The notes beneath the pieces were generated by a model that did no database searches, had not been told where the DNA came from, and was given only the letters and a program-made list of their open reading frames with translations. Below are positions 22,715-30,940 of a DNA stretch of 64,000 nt, one piece after another. The stretch's first letter is position 1. Every line of letters starts with the position of its first letter. Source of the stretch: Streptomyces triculaminicus (lineage in GTDB: Bacteria; Actinomycetota; Actinomycetes; Streptomycetales; Streptomycetaceae); contig NZ_JAFMOF010000004.1 of the NCBI RefSeq assembly GCF_017349075.1, positions 682,001 to 746,000 of the forward strand. Reading direction: 5' to 3'. The position numbers were made by a program, and so were the translations under genes.

Positions 22715-23697
22715 GCCCGTTCGTCCTCACCCGCACCCTTCCCCTCGACGCGACGGCCGCCGCGCTGCGCGCGGACGTCTCCGAGGGCCTGACCCGCTCG
22801 CCCAAGGTGCTCCCGCCGAAGTGGTTCTACGACGCCCGGGGCAGCGAGCTGTTCGACGACATCACCCTGCTGCCCGAGTACTACCCCACCCGCGCCGAGC
22901 GCGAGATCCTCATCGCGCGCGCCGACGACATCGCCGCCGCCACCCGCGCCCGCACGCTGGTGGAGCTGGGCTCGGGCTCCTCGGACAAGACCCGTCATCT
23001 GATCGAGGCCCTGGCCGGCCTGGAGTGCTACGTTCCGGTCGATGTCAGCGAGAGCGCCCTGCGCGGCGCCGCCGCGACGCTGCTGGCCGAGCACCCGGCG
23101 CTGACCGTGCACGCCCTCGTCGCCGACTTCCAGTACGGCCTCGCCCTGCCCGCGGACCTTCCCGGGCCGCGCCTGGTCGCCTTCCTCGGCGGCACCATCG
23201 GCAACCTCCTCCCACCCGAGCGGGCCACCTTCCTGGCCGGCCTGCGCTCCCGCCTCTCCCCCGGCGACGCGCTCCTGCTGGGCACCGACCTGGTCAAGGA
23301 CCCGAGCGTGCTCGTACCGGCCTATGACGACGCGGCGGGCGTCACCGCCGCCTTCAACAAGAACGTCCTCTCCGTCATCAATCGCGAACTGGGCGCCGAC
23401 TTCGACCCGGACGACTTCGACCACGTGGCGCTGTGGGACGCCCGGCGGGAGTGGATCGAGATGCGGCTGCGGGCCCGTGTGCCCGTGGTGGCGAAGATCC
23501 CCGCGCTGGACCTCGCGGCGCACTTCGAGGCGGGCGAGGAGCTGCGCACGGAGGTCTCCGCGAAGTTCCGCCACGAGGGCGTACGGCGCGAACTTGCCGC
23601 CGCCGGACTGGAGCTCACCCACTGGTGGACCGACGCGCAGGGCCGCTTCGCGCTGTCCCTGTCGGTGCCTTCTCCGCACCCGTTCCACGCCGGTTAG
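22711..23697 (+). CDS. egtD: Histidine N-alpha-methyltransferase EgtD
   Basis: A 328-residue SAM-dependent enzyme that trimethylates histidine to hercynine, the first intermediate of ergothioneine. The N-terminus KVLPPKWFYDARGSELFDDITLLPEYYPTR, the SAM loop VELGSGSSDKTRHLIEAL and the segment FLGGTIGNLLPPER are characteristic. The C-terminal VSAKFRHEGV and THWWTDAQGRFALSLS also match the family. It has a GTG start overlapping the end of egtC. The final enzyme, EgtE, a PLP lyase, is not encoded next to it; a universal stress protein gene follows 9 bases later. Confidence 0.96.
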   Translation: MSPFVLTRTLPLDATAAALRADVSEGLTRSPKVLPPKWFYDARGSELFDDITLLPEYYPTRAEREILIARADDIAAATRARTLVELGSGSSDKTRHLIEALAGLECYVPVDVSESALRGAAATLLAEHPALTVHALVADFQYGLALPADLPGPRLVAFLGGTIGNLLPPERATFLAGLRSRLSPGDALLLGTDLVKDPSVLVPAYDDAAGVTAAFNKNVLSVINRELGADFDPDDFDHVALWDARREWIEMRLRARVPVVAKIPALDLAAHFEAGEELRTEVSAKFRHEGVRRELAAAGLELTHWWTDAQGRFALSLSVPSPHPFHAG

Positions 23698-23706
23698 CCT
23701 CCCTGA

Positions 23707-24183
23707 GTGAACGAGGACACCCACAGCGGCAGCCTGCCGACCGGCTTCGAGCGCGGCACCGACGGCCCCAAGGTCATCGTCGTCGGTGTCGACGGCTCCG
23801 ACACCTCCTGGCGGGCCACCGCCTACGCCGCGGGCCTGGCCCGCCGCCAGAACGCCCTGCTCGCGATCGTCTACGTCCAGCCGGTCCTCGCCGGCAGCGT
23901 CGCCCTGGGCGCCCCCGCGGCCGAGGTGACCGAGGAGGTCGCCGAGGAACTGCTGACCGAGATCCGCGAGACCGCCGAACAACTGCGCGGCATCTTCGAG
24001 GTGCGCTGGCGCTTCCACACCTTCCGGGGCGACCCCTACGCGGGCCTGGTCCGCGCGGCCGACGACCTCAAGGCCGACGCCGTCATCGTCGGCGCCTCCG
24101 AACAGGCGGGCCACCGCATCGTCGGCTCGGTGGCGGTACGGCTGGTGAAGGCGGGCCGCTGGCCGGTGACGGTGGTGCCGTAG
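23707..24183 (+). CDS. Universal stress protein (UspA family)
   Basis: A 158-residue single-domain Usp. It starts with KVIVVGVDGSDTSWRATAYAAGLARRQNA, the typical beta1-alpha1 region with the aspartate, and ends with GASEQAGHRIVGSVAVRLVKAGRWPVTVVP. The ATP-binding signature near the C-terminus is only partly conserved. Nine bases separate its GTG start from the egtD stop, so it may be co-transcribed with the ergothioneine genes, which would suit a stress role. Confidence 0.88.
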   Translation: MNEDTHSGSLPTGFERGTDGPKVIVVGVDGSDTSWRATAYAAGLARRQNALLAIVYVQPVLAGSVALGAPAAEVTEEVAEELLTEIRETAEQLRGIFEVRWRFHTFRGDPYAGLVRAADDLKADAVIVGASEQAGHRIVGSVAVRLVKAGRWPVTVVP

Positions 24184-24193
24184 CCCCCGCCCG

Positions 24194-24237
24194 GCCCACC
24201 CGCCTCGCGCACCCGCGGCGGGTGCGGCACGGTGGGC
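24194..24237 (+). promoter_or_regulatory. Two-tier hairpin ending at the dodecin start
   Basis: An outer stem pairs GCCCACC (24194-24200) with GGTGGGC (24231-24237). Inside it an inner stem pairs GCACCCGC (24209-24216) with GCGGGTGC (24218-24225). The outer right arm lies 2-8 bases before the dodecin ATG at 24240 and includes the only purine-rich segment available as a ribosome site. It may terminate the upstream unit or mask the dodecin ribosome site. Confidence 0.5.
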
Positions 24238-24239
24238 TC

Positions 24240-24455
24240 ATGTCCAACCACACCTACCGTGTGACCGAGATCGTCGGCTCGTCCCCGGACAGCGTCGATC
24301 AAGCCATCCGCAACGGCATCGAGCGGGCCTCCCGTACGCTCCGCGAACTCGACTGGTTCGAGGTCACCCAGATCAGGGGGCACCTCGTCGACGGAGGGGT
24401 CGGCCACTACCAAGTAGGCCTGAAGGTCGGCTTCCGGCTGGAGGACGGCGACTAG
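24240..24455 (+). CDS. Dodecin (flavin-storage protein)
   Basis: A 71-residue protein of the exact dodecin size and pattern: YRVTEIVGSSPDSVDQAIRNGIERASRTLRELDWFEVTQIRGHLVDGGVGHYQVGLKVGFRLED (positions about 6-69). This is the beta-alpha-beta-beta fold that assembles into hollow dodecamers binding flavins or CoA. The tryptophan of DWFEV is the residue that stacks on flavin in this family. It is a single gene between the stress protein and a small membrane protein; a hairpin overlaps its leader. Confidence 0.93.
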   Translation: MSNHTYRVTEIVGSSPDSVDQAIRNGIERASRTLRELDWFEVTQIRGHLVDGGVGHYQVGLKVGFRLEDGD

Positions 24456-24522
24456 GGTCCGCCGGGCGGCCCAACCGGGCCGTGCGGGGGAACAGTTGTG
24501 CCCTCACACACGTTCACGTCTC

Positions 24523-24861
24523 ATGCTGAGTCTTCTGACAGGTCCGGCCCTTGCGCTCCTGATCGTCGTTCCGCTGTTCCTCCTGGCGGCCGCCCGCAAG
24601 AGCGCCCAGGTGGCGCAGCACCGGGGATGGCTGCCGGGCCGCCCGGCCGGGCGCGGGTCCGGCGCTCGCGGGGTCGGGGCGACGGCCACGGAGGAACTGC
24701 ACGCCCTGATCTATCCGAGCAAGCGGGTCCAGCTGGAGCAACGCCGGATCGAGCTGGTCCTGCGGGACGACGAACAGGACGGCGCCCCGAAGAGGACCGG
24801 CATCGATCTCGACTCGGGAACCGCCCGCATCGGCAGACGGAGCGGTGGCAGCGGGGCGTGA
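24523..24861 (+). CDS. Small DUF6191-like membrane protein
   Basis: A 112-residue protein with one N-terminal membrane helix (GPALALLIVVPLFLLAAA, about 7-24) and a basic glycine/arginine-rich linker. Its C-terminal segment contains ATEELHALIYPSKRVQLEQRRIELVLRDDEQDGAPKRTGIDLDSGTARI. I recognise that pattern as the actinobacterial DUF6191 family of unknown function. The ATG at 24523 is preferred; a TTG nine codons earlier is possible. It is convergent with the AraC-type gene, 19 bases away. Confidence 0.72.
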   Translation: MLSLLTGPALALLIVVPLFLLAAARKSAQVAQHRGWLPGRPAGRGSGARGVGATATEELHALIYPSKRVQLEQRRIELVLRDDEQDGAPKRTGIDLDSGTARIGRRSGGSGA

Positions 24862-24880
24862 ACCGGCAGCGTGCCGTCCC

Positions 24881-25747
24881 TCAGAGCGCCGTCCGCTCCA
24901 CGGGGATCCACAGCTCCGCGTCCGCCTGTGCCCCGTCCTGCGACAGCCTGGTGCGCAGGATCTCGGGGCCCGGGCGGCTGCGGTAGGGGTTGGACGGGAA
25001 CCACTGGGTGAAGACGTCCCGCCACAGGTACTGCAGGGCCTGGGGGAACGGGCCGGAGCTCTCGAAGACGGCCCACATGCCGGCCGGAACGGTGAGCGTG
25101 TCCATGTCCTCGGGCGCGGCGGCGCGGGTCACCGCGCCGTGGTAGTAGTCGAGTTCGGTTCCCTCGGCGCGGCTTTCGTCCAGCTGGTCGCTGACCGAGA
25201 CGATCCCCTCGGGCTCCTGGTCGGACAGGCTGTGGATGCGCCGCAGCGTCTCCTGCCCGAGGCCGCGGATGAAGTCGGCGATGGCCGGGTTGACGCCCTC
25301 GTGCACGAGGGGGACGCGCGCCTTCCTGCCGACCACACGGAACTCTTCCTTCTCCACGATCCGGTATCGCATGCTGCCGCTCCCTTCGACGGTGAGACGG
25401 AAGGACAGCCGTGGCTGGGAGCGCAGTGGCGCGCCGGAGCGCCTGGCCTCGCCGGGGCCGACCCCGTGCATGCCGCGGAACGCACGGGCGAAGGCCTCCC
25501 CCGAGGTGTAGCCGTAGCGCACCGCGACCTCCAGCAGCGTCCGCTCCCCGGCCAGCACCTCGGCCCCGGCGATGGTCAGCCGCCTGCGCCGGACGTACTC
25601 CGACAGCGGGATCCCCGCCAGCGCGGAGAACAGCCGCCGGAAGTGGTACTCCGACGTCGTCGCGATCCGCGCGAGGTCGGCCGCCTCGATCGGCTGATCG
25701 AGGCGGCCCTCGATGTGCTCCATGGCCTGGTTGAGCCGCTCCAGCAC
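24881..25747 (-). CDS. AraC-family regulator with GyrI-like effector-binding domain
   Basis: A 288-residue protein. The N-terminal AraC double helix-turn-helix (about 8-105) includes IEAADLARIATTSEYHFRRLFSALAGIPLSEYVRRRRL and VAVRYGYTSGEAFARAFR. The C-terminal GyrI-like/SOUL-type binding domain (about 125-288) contains MRYRIVEKEEFRVVGRKARVPL and ends in AELWIPVE. This combination senses small hydrophobic or cationic molecules (Rob/BmrR type). A strong AAGGAGG precedes the GTG start. No obvious target lies beside it; the next gene upstream is a secreted phospholipase-like gene in the same orientation. Confidence 0.88.
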   Translation of the reverse strand: MLERLNQAMEHIEGRLDQPIEAADLARIATTSEYHFRRLFSALAGIPLSEYVRRRRLTIAGAEVLAGERTLLEVAVRYGYTSGEAFARAFRGMHGVGPGEARRSGAPLRSQPRLSFRLTVEGSGSMRYRIVEKEEFRVVGRKARVPLVHEGVNPAIADFIRGLGQETLRRIHSLSDQEPEGIVSVSDQLDESRAEGTELDYYHGAVTRAAAPEDMDTLTVPAGMWAVFESSGPFPQALQYLWRDVFTQWFPSNPYRSRPGPEILRTRLSQDGAQADAELWIPVERTAL

Positions 25748-25842
25748 CGCGGCCTCCTTCCCTTTCGATCACTCACGTTAGGAGGGGGCCGCCCTGCCGG
25801 ACCCGACATCCTGTGCCCGGTCCGGTCGGGTGCCGGTGGCCG

Positions 25843-26889
25843 TCAGCCGCGCGGGACCACCGTCGACAGCACCCGCGGCAGGGGGTACCAGTCGGCGGTG
25901 GCGAAGCTGGCGTGGGTGCGGGCCATGAGGGTGACGCGCTCGCGGGCCTGGGCCTCGGTCGGGTGGGTGATGTCGATGGCGGGCGGGACCTTGTGGGCGT
26001 CCGTCATGACGACGAGGTAGTGGCGGCTGTCGTACCAGCCAGTGTCGATGCCGCCCTTGGCGTACGTGGCCGCGTCGCCGTCGAAGAGGACGAACCAGGG
26101 ACGGATGGTGGTGTCGGCGTAGCGCGTGCGGGGGTCGCCGGGGACGGCGCCGTGGACGGCGGGGAAGGCGGCGGCCTGGCGGAGCCGGCCGGCGGAGGCG
26201 AGGTCGCGCAGGTGGGTGGCGTATTCGCGGTCGGTCCACAGCCGGTCCGCCGGGTTGCGCTCCTCCACCGTGCCGGGGATGAGCTCGACGACGAACTTGC
26301 CGGCGAGCGCGGACCGGGCGGGCCAGCCGCCGGCCCGTACCGCCTCGTCCAGGGAGGCGTGTCCGCCCACGAGGTCGGCGGGGCGGTAGAGGGCGTCGCC
26401 GAGTTTCGCGGTGAGCAGGGCGTCCAGTTCGGCGGGGCCGCGTCCGCTGTCGGCGTTGAAGCCGTCCTTCATCTCGACCTTGAGCAGGACCGGCCGGTGG
26501 CCGGGGTTGGCGTCGTGCCAGGCCCGGATGTCGGCGAGGCAGCCGGACAGCGGCTGGTCGCGCGTCCCGGTGCGCAGCCGGGCGGGGGAGGTGGCGCCCT
26601 CGCAGTTGTTGTCGTTGCTCAGCGGCTTGGCGTGCGAGACGCGGAAGGCCCGGCCGCCGAAGCCGTTGGTCCACACGTCCAGTTCGAGCAGGCCGGCGCC
26701 GGAGTCGAGGGCGTCGGCGAGGTAGGGGTACTTGGCCCGGTCGTAGGCGTTGTGGACGCCGACCGAGGTCGTGGCGGCGTACGACGGCGAGGGTTCGGCC
26801 CCCGCCGGGCCCGCCGGTACCGCCAGGGCGGCGGCCGCCGCCACGACCGCTGTCATCGTTCTCCGTATGGCCGTACGCATGGCCCCCAC
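25843..26889 (-). CDS. Secreted phosphatidylinositol-specific phospholipase C-like protein
   Basis: A 348-residue exported protein. A twin-arginine-like signal (IRRTMTAVVAAAAALAVPAGPAGA) precedes a PI-PLC TIM-barrel of the Ca2+-dependent PI-PLC-C1 type. Catalytic-type residues seen are the histidine in SVGVHNAYD, the acids in LLELDVW, the second histidine in RVSHAKPL, and the ligand in LLKVEMKD. Substrate is probably phosphatidylinositol or an inositol lipid; this is inferred from the family. The GTG at 26889 or the ATG at 26880 may be the start. It is a single transcription unit between the AraC gene and the P450-reductase gene. Confidence 0.82.
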   Translation of the reverse strand: MGAMRTAIRRTMTAVVAAAAALAVPAGPAGAEPSPSYAATTSVGVHNAYDRAKYPYLADALDSGAGLLELDVWTNGFGGRAFRVSHAKPLSNDNNCEGATSPARLRTGTRDQPLSGCLADIRAWHDANPGHRPVLLKVEMKDGFNADSGRGPAELDALLTAKLGDALYRPADLVGGHASLDEAVRAGGWPARSALAGKFVVELIPGTVEERNPADRLWTDREYATHLRDLASAGRLRQAAAFPAVHGAVPGDPRTRYADTTIRPWFVLFDGDAATYAKGGIDTGWYDSRHYLVVMTDAHKVPPAIDITHPTEAQARERVTLMARTHASFATADWYPLPRVLSTVVPRG

Positions 26890-26972
26890 CGCTCCCCTGT
26901 CACTGCTGTTACGAACGATGAGCAGGGTACGGGAGTTGATGGAGCGGCAGGGGCTTGGGGCAGGGGCAGGGA

Positions 26973-29900
26973 TCAGCCCGCCGCGTACACGTCCTCGACG
27001 TAGCGGCCCGCGTCGGTCAGCTCGCGCAGCCAGGCGTCGGCCGCGCGGGCGTCGGCGCCGGTCCGGCGGGCGTACAGATCGCGCAGGGCGGCCCGTACGC
27101 CCGGGGCCATGCGGGCGCCGTCACCGCAGACGTACACCCGCGCCCCCGACTCCAGCAGGGACCACAGCTCGTCGCCCTCGGCCGCCATGCGGTGCTGGAC
27201 GAAGGGGCCGCCGGGGCCGTCGGCGGTGCTGAACGCCGGGCGCAGCGAGAGGGCGCCGGCGTCCTGGGCCGCGTGCAGTTCGGCGGAGTGCAGGAAGTCG
27301 GCGTCGGGCGCGTCGCAGCCGAAGTACAGCAGGGCCGGCGCGAGGGCGGTGCCCGTCGCGGCGAGCGTGACGCGGTCGGCCACCGTGCCGCGGAAGGGGG
27401 CCAGTCCCGTGCCGGCGGCGACCATGACGACGGGGGTCCGCTCGTGGCCGGTGATGCGGAACGCCTCGCGGCACGGCTGGACGCGGGCGAGGACGGTGTC
27501 GCCCGGGCGCAGTCCGGCGAGGTGGTGCGAGGCGGTGCCCAGGAAGCGGCCGCGGCCGGAGCGGGCGGGGACGTCGAGGACGGAGACCATCAGGTCGGCG
27601 TGGCGCGGGCCGGTGGCCGGGGAGGAGGAGATGGAGTAGTGGCGGGGGCGCATCGGCGGCAGCAGCTCGAGCAGGGCGGCCGGTCCGAGCGCGCCGCGCA
27701 GGGCCGGGTGGTCCTCGATGAGCTCCAGCGTCGTGCGCGGGTCGTCGGCGCCCAGGGCGCGCAGGGCGGCCTGCTCGGGCGGGCAGGGGTTGCGGTCCGC
27801 CAGGGCGCGCAGCTGCCGGGCGGTGGGGCGGCGGTTCAGCTCCAGGTGGTGGGCGAGGAGTTCGCGGACGGTGAGGGGGCCGTCGACCGGTATGGCGTCG
27901 TGTCCGGCGCGGCGGGGGGCGACGGTGAGGACCGTGCCGGGGGCCGTCCCGAAGAGGCGGGCCGCGCGGTCGACGAGGGCGGGGTCGTTGACGGGCAGCA
28001 CCGTCAGGTGGTCGGCGGTGCGGTAGTCGATGCCGTCGGGCAGCGCGAGGCGCAGGAAGCGCTTGGTGCGCGGGTGGCCGGGGGCGGTGAGGTCGTACGC
28101 CTCGGTGACCGTCATGGCCGTCAGGTCGTGGCGCGCGGCCAGGGCGGCGAGCGGGCCGCCGCCGGTGACCTCGGTGACGGTGTAGGCCGGGCCGTCGTCG
28201 GGGGCGTCGGTGTCGGCCGCGCCGGCGGTGGCCGGGTCGCCGTAGCGCTCCAGCAGGGCCCGGCGCAGGGCGCGGGTGAACTCCTCGACCGTGCCCGTGA
28301 GGTCGCCCGAGGCGTCGGCCTCGGCGCGGGGCAGCAGCCGGGTGCCGCCGAGGGCCTCGAGGCGCTCGTCGAGGAGGGTGGGGACGCGCTGGTAGGTGGC
28401 CGCCCAGTTGCGGTCGCCGATGCCGAGCACGGCGTAGGGGACGGCGTCGGCCGCGCCGGGCGGGGCGGTGTGCTCGGCCCAGTGCGCGAAGCGGGCGGCG
28501 TCGTCGGTGGGGCGGCCGTTGTAGGAGGCGGCGACCACGACGACGGGCGTGTCGGCGGGCAGCGCCCCGGCGCGTTCGTCCAGCGGCGCGACCGTGGTGT
28601 CGAAGCCGAGCCGCGCACCCTCGCCGGCGAGGGTGTGGGCGAGGTCGCGGCAGGTGCCGTAGTTGGAGCCGTGCAGGATCAGCAGGCCGGTGCCCTGGCG
28701 GGCGCGGGCGGGCAGCGCGGGCCCGGCCGTGGCCTCGGCGCTCGCGCGCGGGGCGCCCGGCAGCGCGGCGCGCAGGGTGAGCCGGTCGGCGGAGGTGCGG
28801 CGGGCCAGCGTGAGCGTGAAGCCGTCGGGCTTGAGGGTGAGGGTCTCCTTGATGCGCAGCCGGTAGTCGGCGCTGTCGACGAAGCGGTAGCGGTGGACCA
28901 GCAGGCCGAGGAGCATGGTGGCCTCGTGCAGGGCGAACTGCCGTCCGATGCAGGCGCGCTCGCCGGTGCCGAAGGGCTTGTAGGCGTGCGGGGAGCGGGC
29001 CGCCTCGGCCTCGGGCGCGAAGCGCATGGGGTCGAACAGCTCGGGGTTGTCGCCCCAGGCCGGGTCGCGGTGGAGCATCGGGGTGAGGACGGTGACGCCC
29101 TCGCCGGCGCGCAGCGGGTAGCGGCCGCCGAGCAGGGTGTCCTCGCGGGCCTCGCGGGCGAAGGCGGCCGCCGTGGGCCACAGCCGCAGCGCCTCGTTGA
29201 GGACCTGCCGGATCCAGCGCAGCCGCCCGATGTCCTCGAACGCCGGCTCGGGGTCGGGGTCGTCGCCCCACAGCTCGTCGGTCTCGCGCTGGGCGAGGCG
29301 GAGGGCGACGGGGTCCTTCAGCAGGTGGTGGAGGGCGAAGGACAGGGCGCCGGAGGTGGTCTCGTGCCCGGCGATGAGGAAGGTGATGACCTGGTTGCGG
29401 ATGTTGGCGGCGTCGAGGGTGGTGCCGTCGGCCGGGTGGGGGGCGCCGAGCATGAGGCCGAGCAGGTCGTCGGTCCGGGTGTCGCCGGAGGCCGTACGGG
29501 CGCCCACGACGTCGTCCACGACGGTGGCGAGGAAGGCGGCGTCGGCGCGGAAGGCCTCGTCCTCGGCGGTGTGGTCGGCGTCGGGGTCGCGGCCCAGCTT
29601 GTTCATGCTCCAGTCCAGGCAGCGGACCATGGCGGCGACGAAGGGGTGGTGGTCGTCGCCGCGGGTGAACGACTCGAAGTCGTAGCCGAAGCCGGCGAGG
29701 CCGATGGTGTCGAGGGTCATGCGCGTCATGTCCTCGGGGACGTCGACGGCCGTGCCCCGGGCCAGGCGGGCGTCCCACGCGTCGATGAGGCGGCGGGCGA
29801 CCGTGAGCATGGCCGGGTGGTAGGCACGCATCGAGGTCAGGGCGAAGGCGGGCAGCAGGATGTCGTGCGCTTTGGCCCAGTTGGCCTCGTGGTTGTAGGC

Positions 29901-30167
29901 GGTGAAGAGCCCGTCGGCGGTGAACTCGCGGACGTTCTCCAGGGCCGGGCCGACGTGCTTGGTGAAGCGTTCCTCGTCGGCGAGTTCGGTGACGAGGTCG
30001 AGGGAGGTGACGAAGAGCCGGTCCGTGCCGTGCAGCCGCCGCCGGAAGACGGGCCCGTGCCGGCGGGCCAGCCGCATCGCCTGCTGAAGGGGGGTGTCGG
30101 TGGCGCCGACGGCCGAGACGTCCACGAGGGGGACGGTCGCCATCTGTTCCGAAGTCGCGTGGGTCAT
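26973..30167 (-). CDS. Self-sufficient cytochrome P450-reductase fusion, CYP102 (P450 BM3)-like
   Basis: A 1064-residue natural fusion. The P450 domain (about 1-460) has the I-helix IAGHETTSG, the K-helix ALRLWP and the haem loop FGTGERACIGRQFALHEATMLLG. A flavodoxin FMN domain begins near 480 with LILHGSNYGTCRDLAHTL. The FAD/NADPH domain follows, with PRHYSISSSP, VAAGTGLAPFRG and the terminal WLRELTDAGRYVEDVYA. Domain order and size match P450 BM3, which hydroxylates fatty acids at subterminal carbons using NADPH alone. It starts at ATG 30167, without a strong ribosome site. Its promoter is shared with a divergent PAS-LuxR gene and contains a perfect palindrome. Confidence 0.95.
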   Translation of the reverse strand: MTHATSEQMATVPLVDVSAVGATDTPLQQAMRLARRHGPVFRRRLHGTDRLFVTSLDLVTELADEERFTKHVGPALENVREFTADGLFTAYNHEANWAKAHDILLPAFALTSMRAYHPAMLTVARRLIDAWDARLARGTAVDVPEDMTRMTLDTIGLAGFGYDFESFTRGDDHHPFVAAMVRCLDWSMNKLGRDPDADHTAEDEAFRADAAFLATVVDDVVGARTASGDTRTDDLLGLMLGAPHPADGTTLDAANIRNQVITFLIAGHETTSGALSFALHHLLKDPVALRLAQRETDELWGDDPDPEPAFEDIGRLRWIRQVLNEALRLWPTAAAFAREAREDTLLGGRYPLRAGEGVTVLTPMLHRDPAWGDNPELFDPMRFAPEAEAARSPHAYKPFGTGERACIGRQFALHEATMLLGLLVHRYRFVDSADYRLRIKETLTLKPDGFTLTLARRTSADRLTLRAALPGAPRASAEATAGPALPARARQGTGLLILHGSNYGTCRDLAHTLAGEGARLGFDTTVAPLDERAGALPADTPVVVVAASYNGRPTDDAARFAHWAEHTAPPGAADAVPYAVLGIGDRNWAATYQRVPTLLDERLEALGGTRLLPRAEADASGDLTGTVEEFTRALRRALLERYGDPATAGAADTDAPDDGPAYTVTEVTGGGPLAALAARHDLTAMTVTEAYDLTAPGHPRTKRFLRLALPDGIDYRTADHLTVLPVNDPALVDRAARLFGTAPGTVLTVAPRRAGHDAIPVDGPLTVRELLAHHLELNRRPTARQLRALADRNPCPPEQAALRALGADDPRTTLELIEDHPALRGALGPAALLELLPPMRPRHYSISSSPATGPRHADLMVSVLDVPARSGRGRFLGTASHHLAGLRPGDTVLARVQPCREAFRITGHERTPVVMVAAGTGLAPFRGTVADRVTLAATGTALAPALLYFGCDAPDADFLHSAELHAAQDAGALSLRPAFSTADGPGGPFVQHRMAAEGDELWSLLESGARVYVCGDGARMAPGVRAALRDLYARRTGADARAADAWLRELTDAGRYVEDVYAAG

Positions 30168-30209
30168 GCGTCCAGCGTGGCCGCCCCGCGCCGGGCCGCC
30201 CGGCGGGAT

Positions 30210-30229
30210 CACTGCATGATTGTGCAGTG
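30210..30229. promoter_or_regulatory. Palindrome between the CYP102-like gene and the PAS-LuxR regulator
   Basis: Perfect 7-base arms CACTGCA (30210-30216) and TGCAGTG (30223-30229) flank TGATTG. It lies 43 bases from the P450 ATG and 61 bases from the regulator GTG at 30290. It is the only clear dyad in the gap, so it is the best candidate operator for the adjacent regulator. Confidence 0.6.
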
Positions 30230-30289
30230 GTGCGCGGCGCGTCGCTCTTGCGTCCGGGCCGCGCACTGTACGAGCGAGGGGGCGGCACC

Positions 30290-30940
30290 GTGACGAGCGA
30301 GGAGTACTTCGCGTGGCGCAACTACTTCCTGGTGCTCCTCGACCGGCTCCCCATCCCCGTCGCGGTCTGCACGGCCAACGGTGAGGTGACGGTGGCCAAC
30401 CCCGCCATGGCGGCCGAGTGGGGCACGGTGCCGGGGCAGGTACGTGGCCGCAATCTGCTGGACCTCTTCCGGCCCAGCCACAGCGCCGCCGCCCAGCTCG
30501 GCCGGCTCACCGAGGCCCTGCGGCTGGGCCGGCGGTCCCGCTACACCATCGACGTCCGCTGGCAGGCGGGCGCGGGCGGGGCCGAGCGCGCGGGCGAGCT
30601 GCTGGTGGACCCGGTGGGAGAGGCGTCGCTGGCCTACCCCCTGCTGCTGGCCGTGCTGAGGGTGCGGGCCGAGGCGCCGCCCCCGGAGCCGGCGGTGGAG
30701 GTCAGCGAGGTGGAGGGCAGGATCCTGGCGCTGGCGGCGGCGGGGGCGACGACGGCGGCCATCGGCAAGGCGGTCGGGCTGACCGTGGACGGCGTCAACT
30801 ACCACCTCGCGCGGCTCACCCGCCGCTGGCGGGTGCCCAACCGTACGGCGCTGGTGGCGAAGGCGTACGTGCTGGGGGTGCTCGTCCCCGGGCGGTGGCC
30901 GCCGGTGGCCGCCGCCGCTCAGCGGGAGCGGGGCGGGTGA
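30290..30940 (+). CDS. PAS-domain LuxR-type regulator, divergent from the CYP102-like gene
   Basis: A 216-residue protein. The N-terminal PAS domain (about 8-115) begins YFLVLLDRLPIPVAVCTANGEVTVANPAMAAEWG. The C-terminal LuxR-type helix-turn-helix (about 150-205) reads VSEVEGRILALAAAGATTAAIGKAVGLTVDGVNYHLARLTRRWRVPNRTALVAKAY. The PAS domain could sense a fatty acid, haem or redox state. The GTG start at 30290 is preferred over the GTG at 30227 because it has a purine-rich GAGGGGG upstream and begins the PAS homology at once. The 3' end overlaps the convergent FhuF-like gene by 22 bases. Confidence 0.83.
   Translation: MTSEEYFAWRNYFLVLLDRLPIPVAVCTANGEVTVANPAMAAEWGTVPGQVRGRNLLDLFRPSHSAAAQLGRLTEALRLGRRSRYTIDVRWQAGAGGAERAGELLVDPVGEASLAYPLLLAVLRVRAEAPPPEPAVEVSEVEGRILALAAAGATTAAIGKAVGLTVDGVNYHLARLTRRWRVPNRTALVAKAYVLGVLVPGRWPPVAAAAQRERGG

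Noticed and set aside
22708..24114. Minus-strand frame opposite egtD and the stress gene
   Set aside because: No recognisable motifs; egtD and Usp explain the region.
26955..30321. Over 1000-codon open frames on both strands across the CYP102-like gene
   Set aside because: The CYP102 frame has haem, FMN and FAD motifs in order. The other frames are glycine/arginine-rich shadows.
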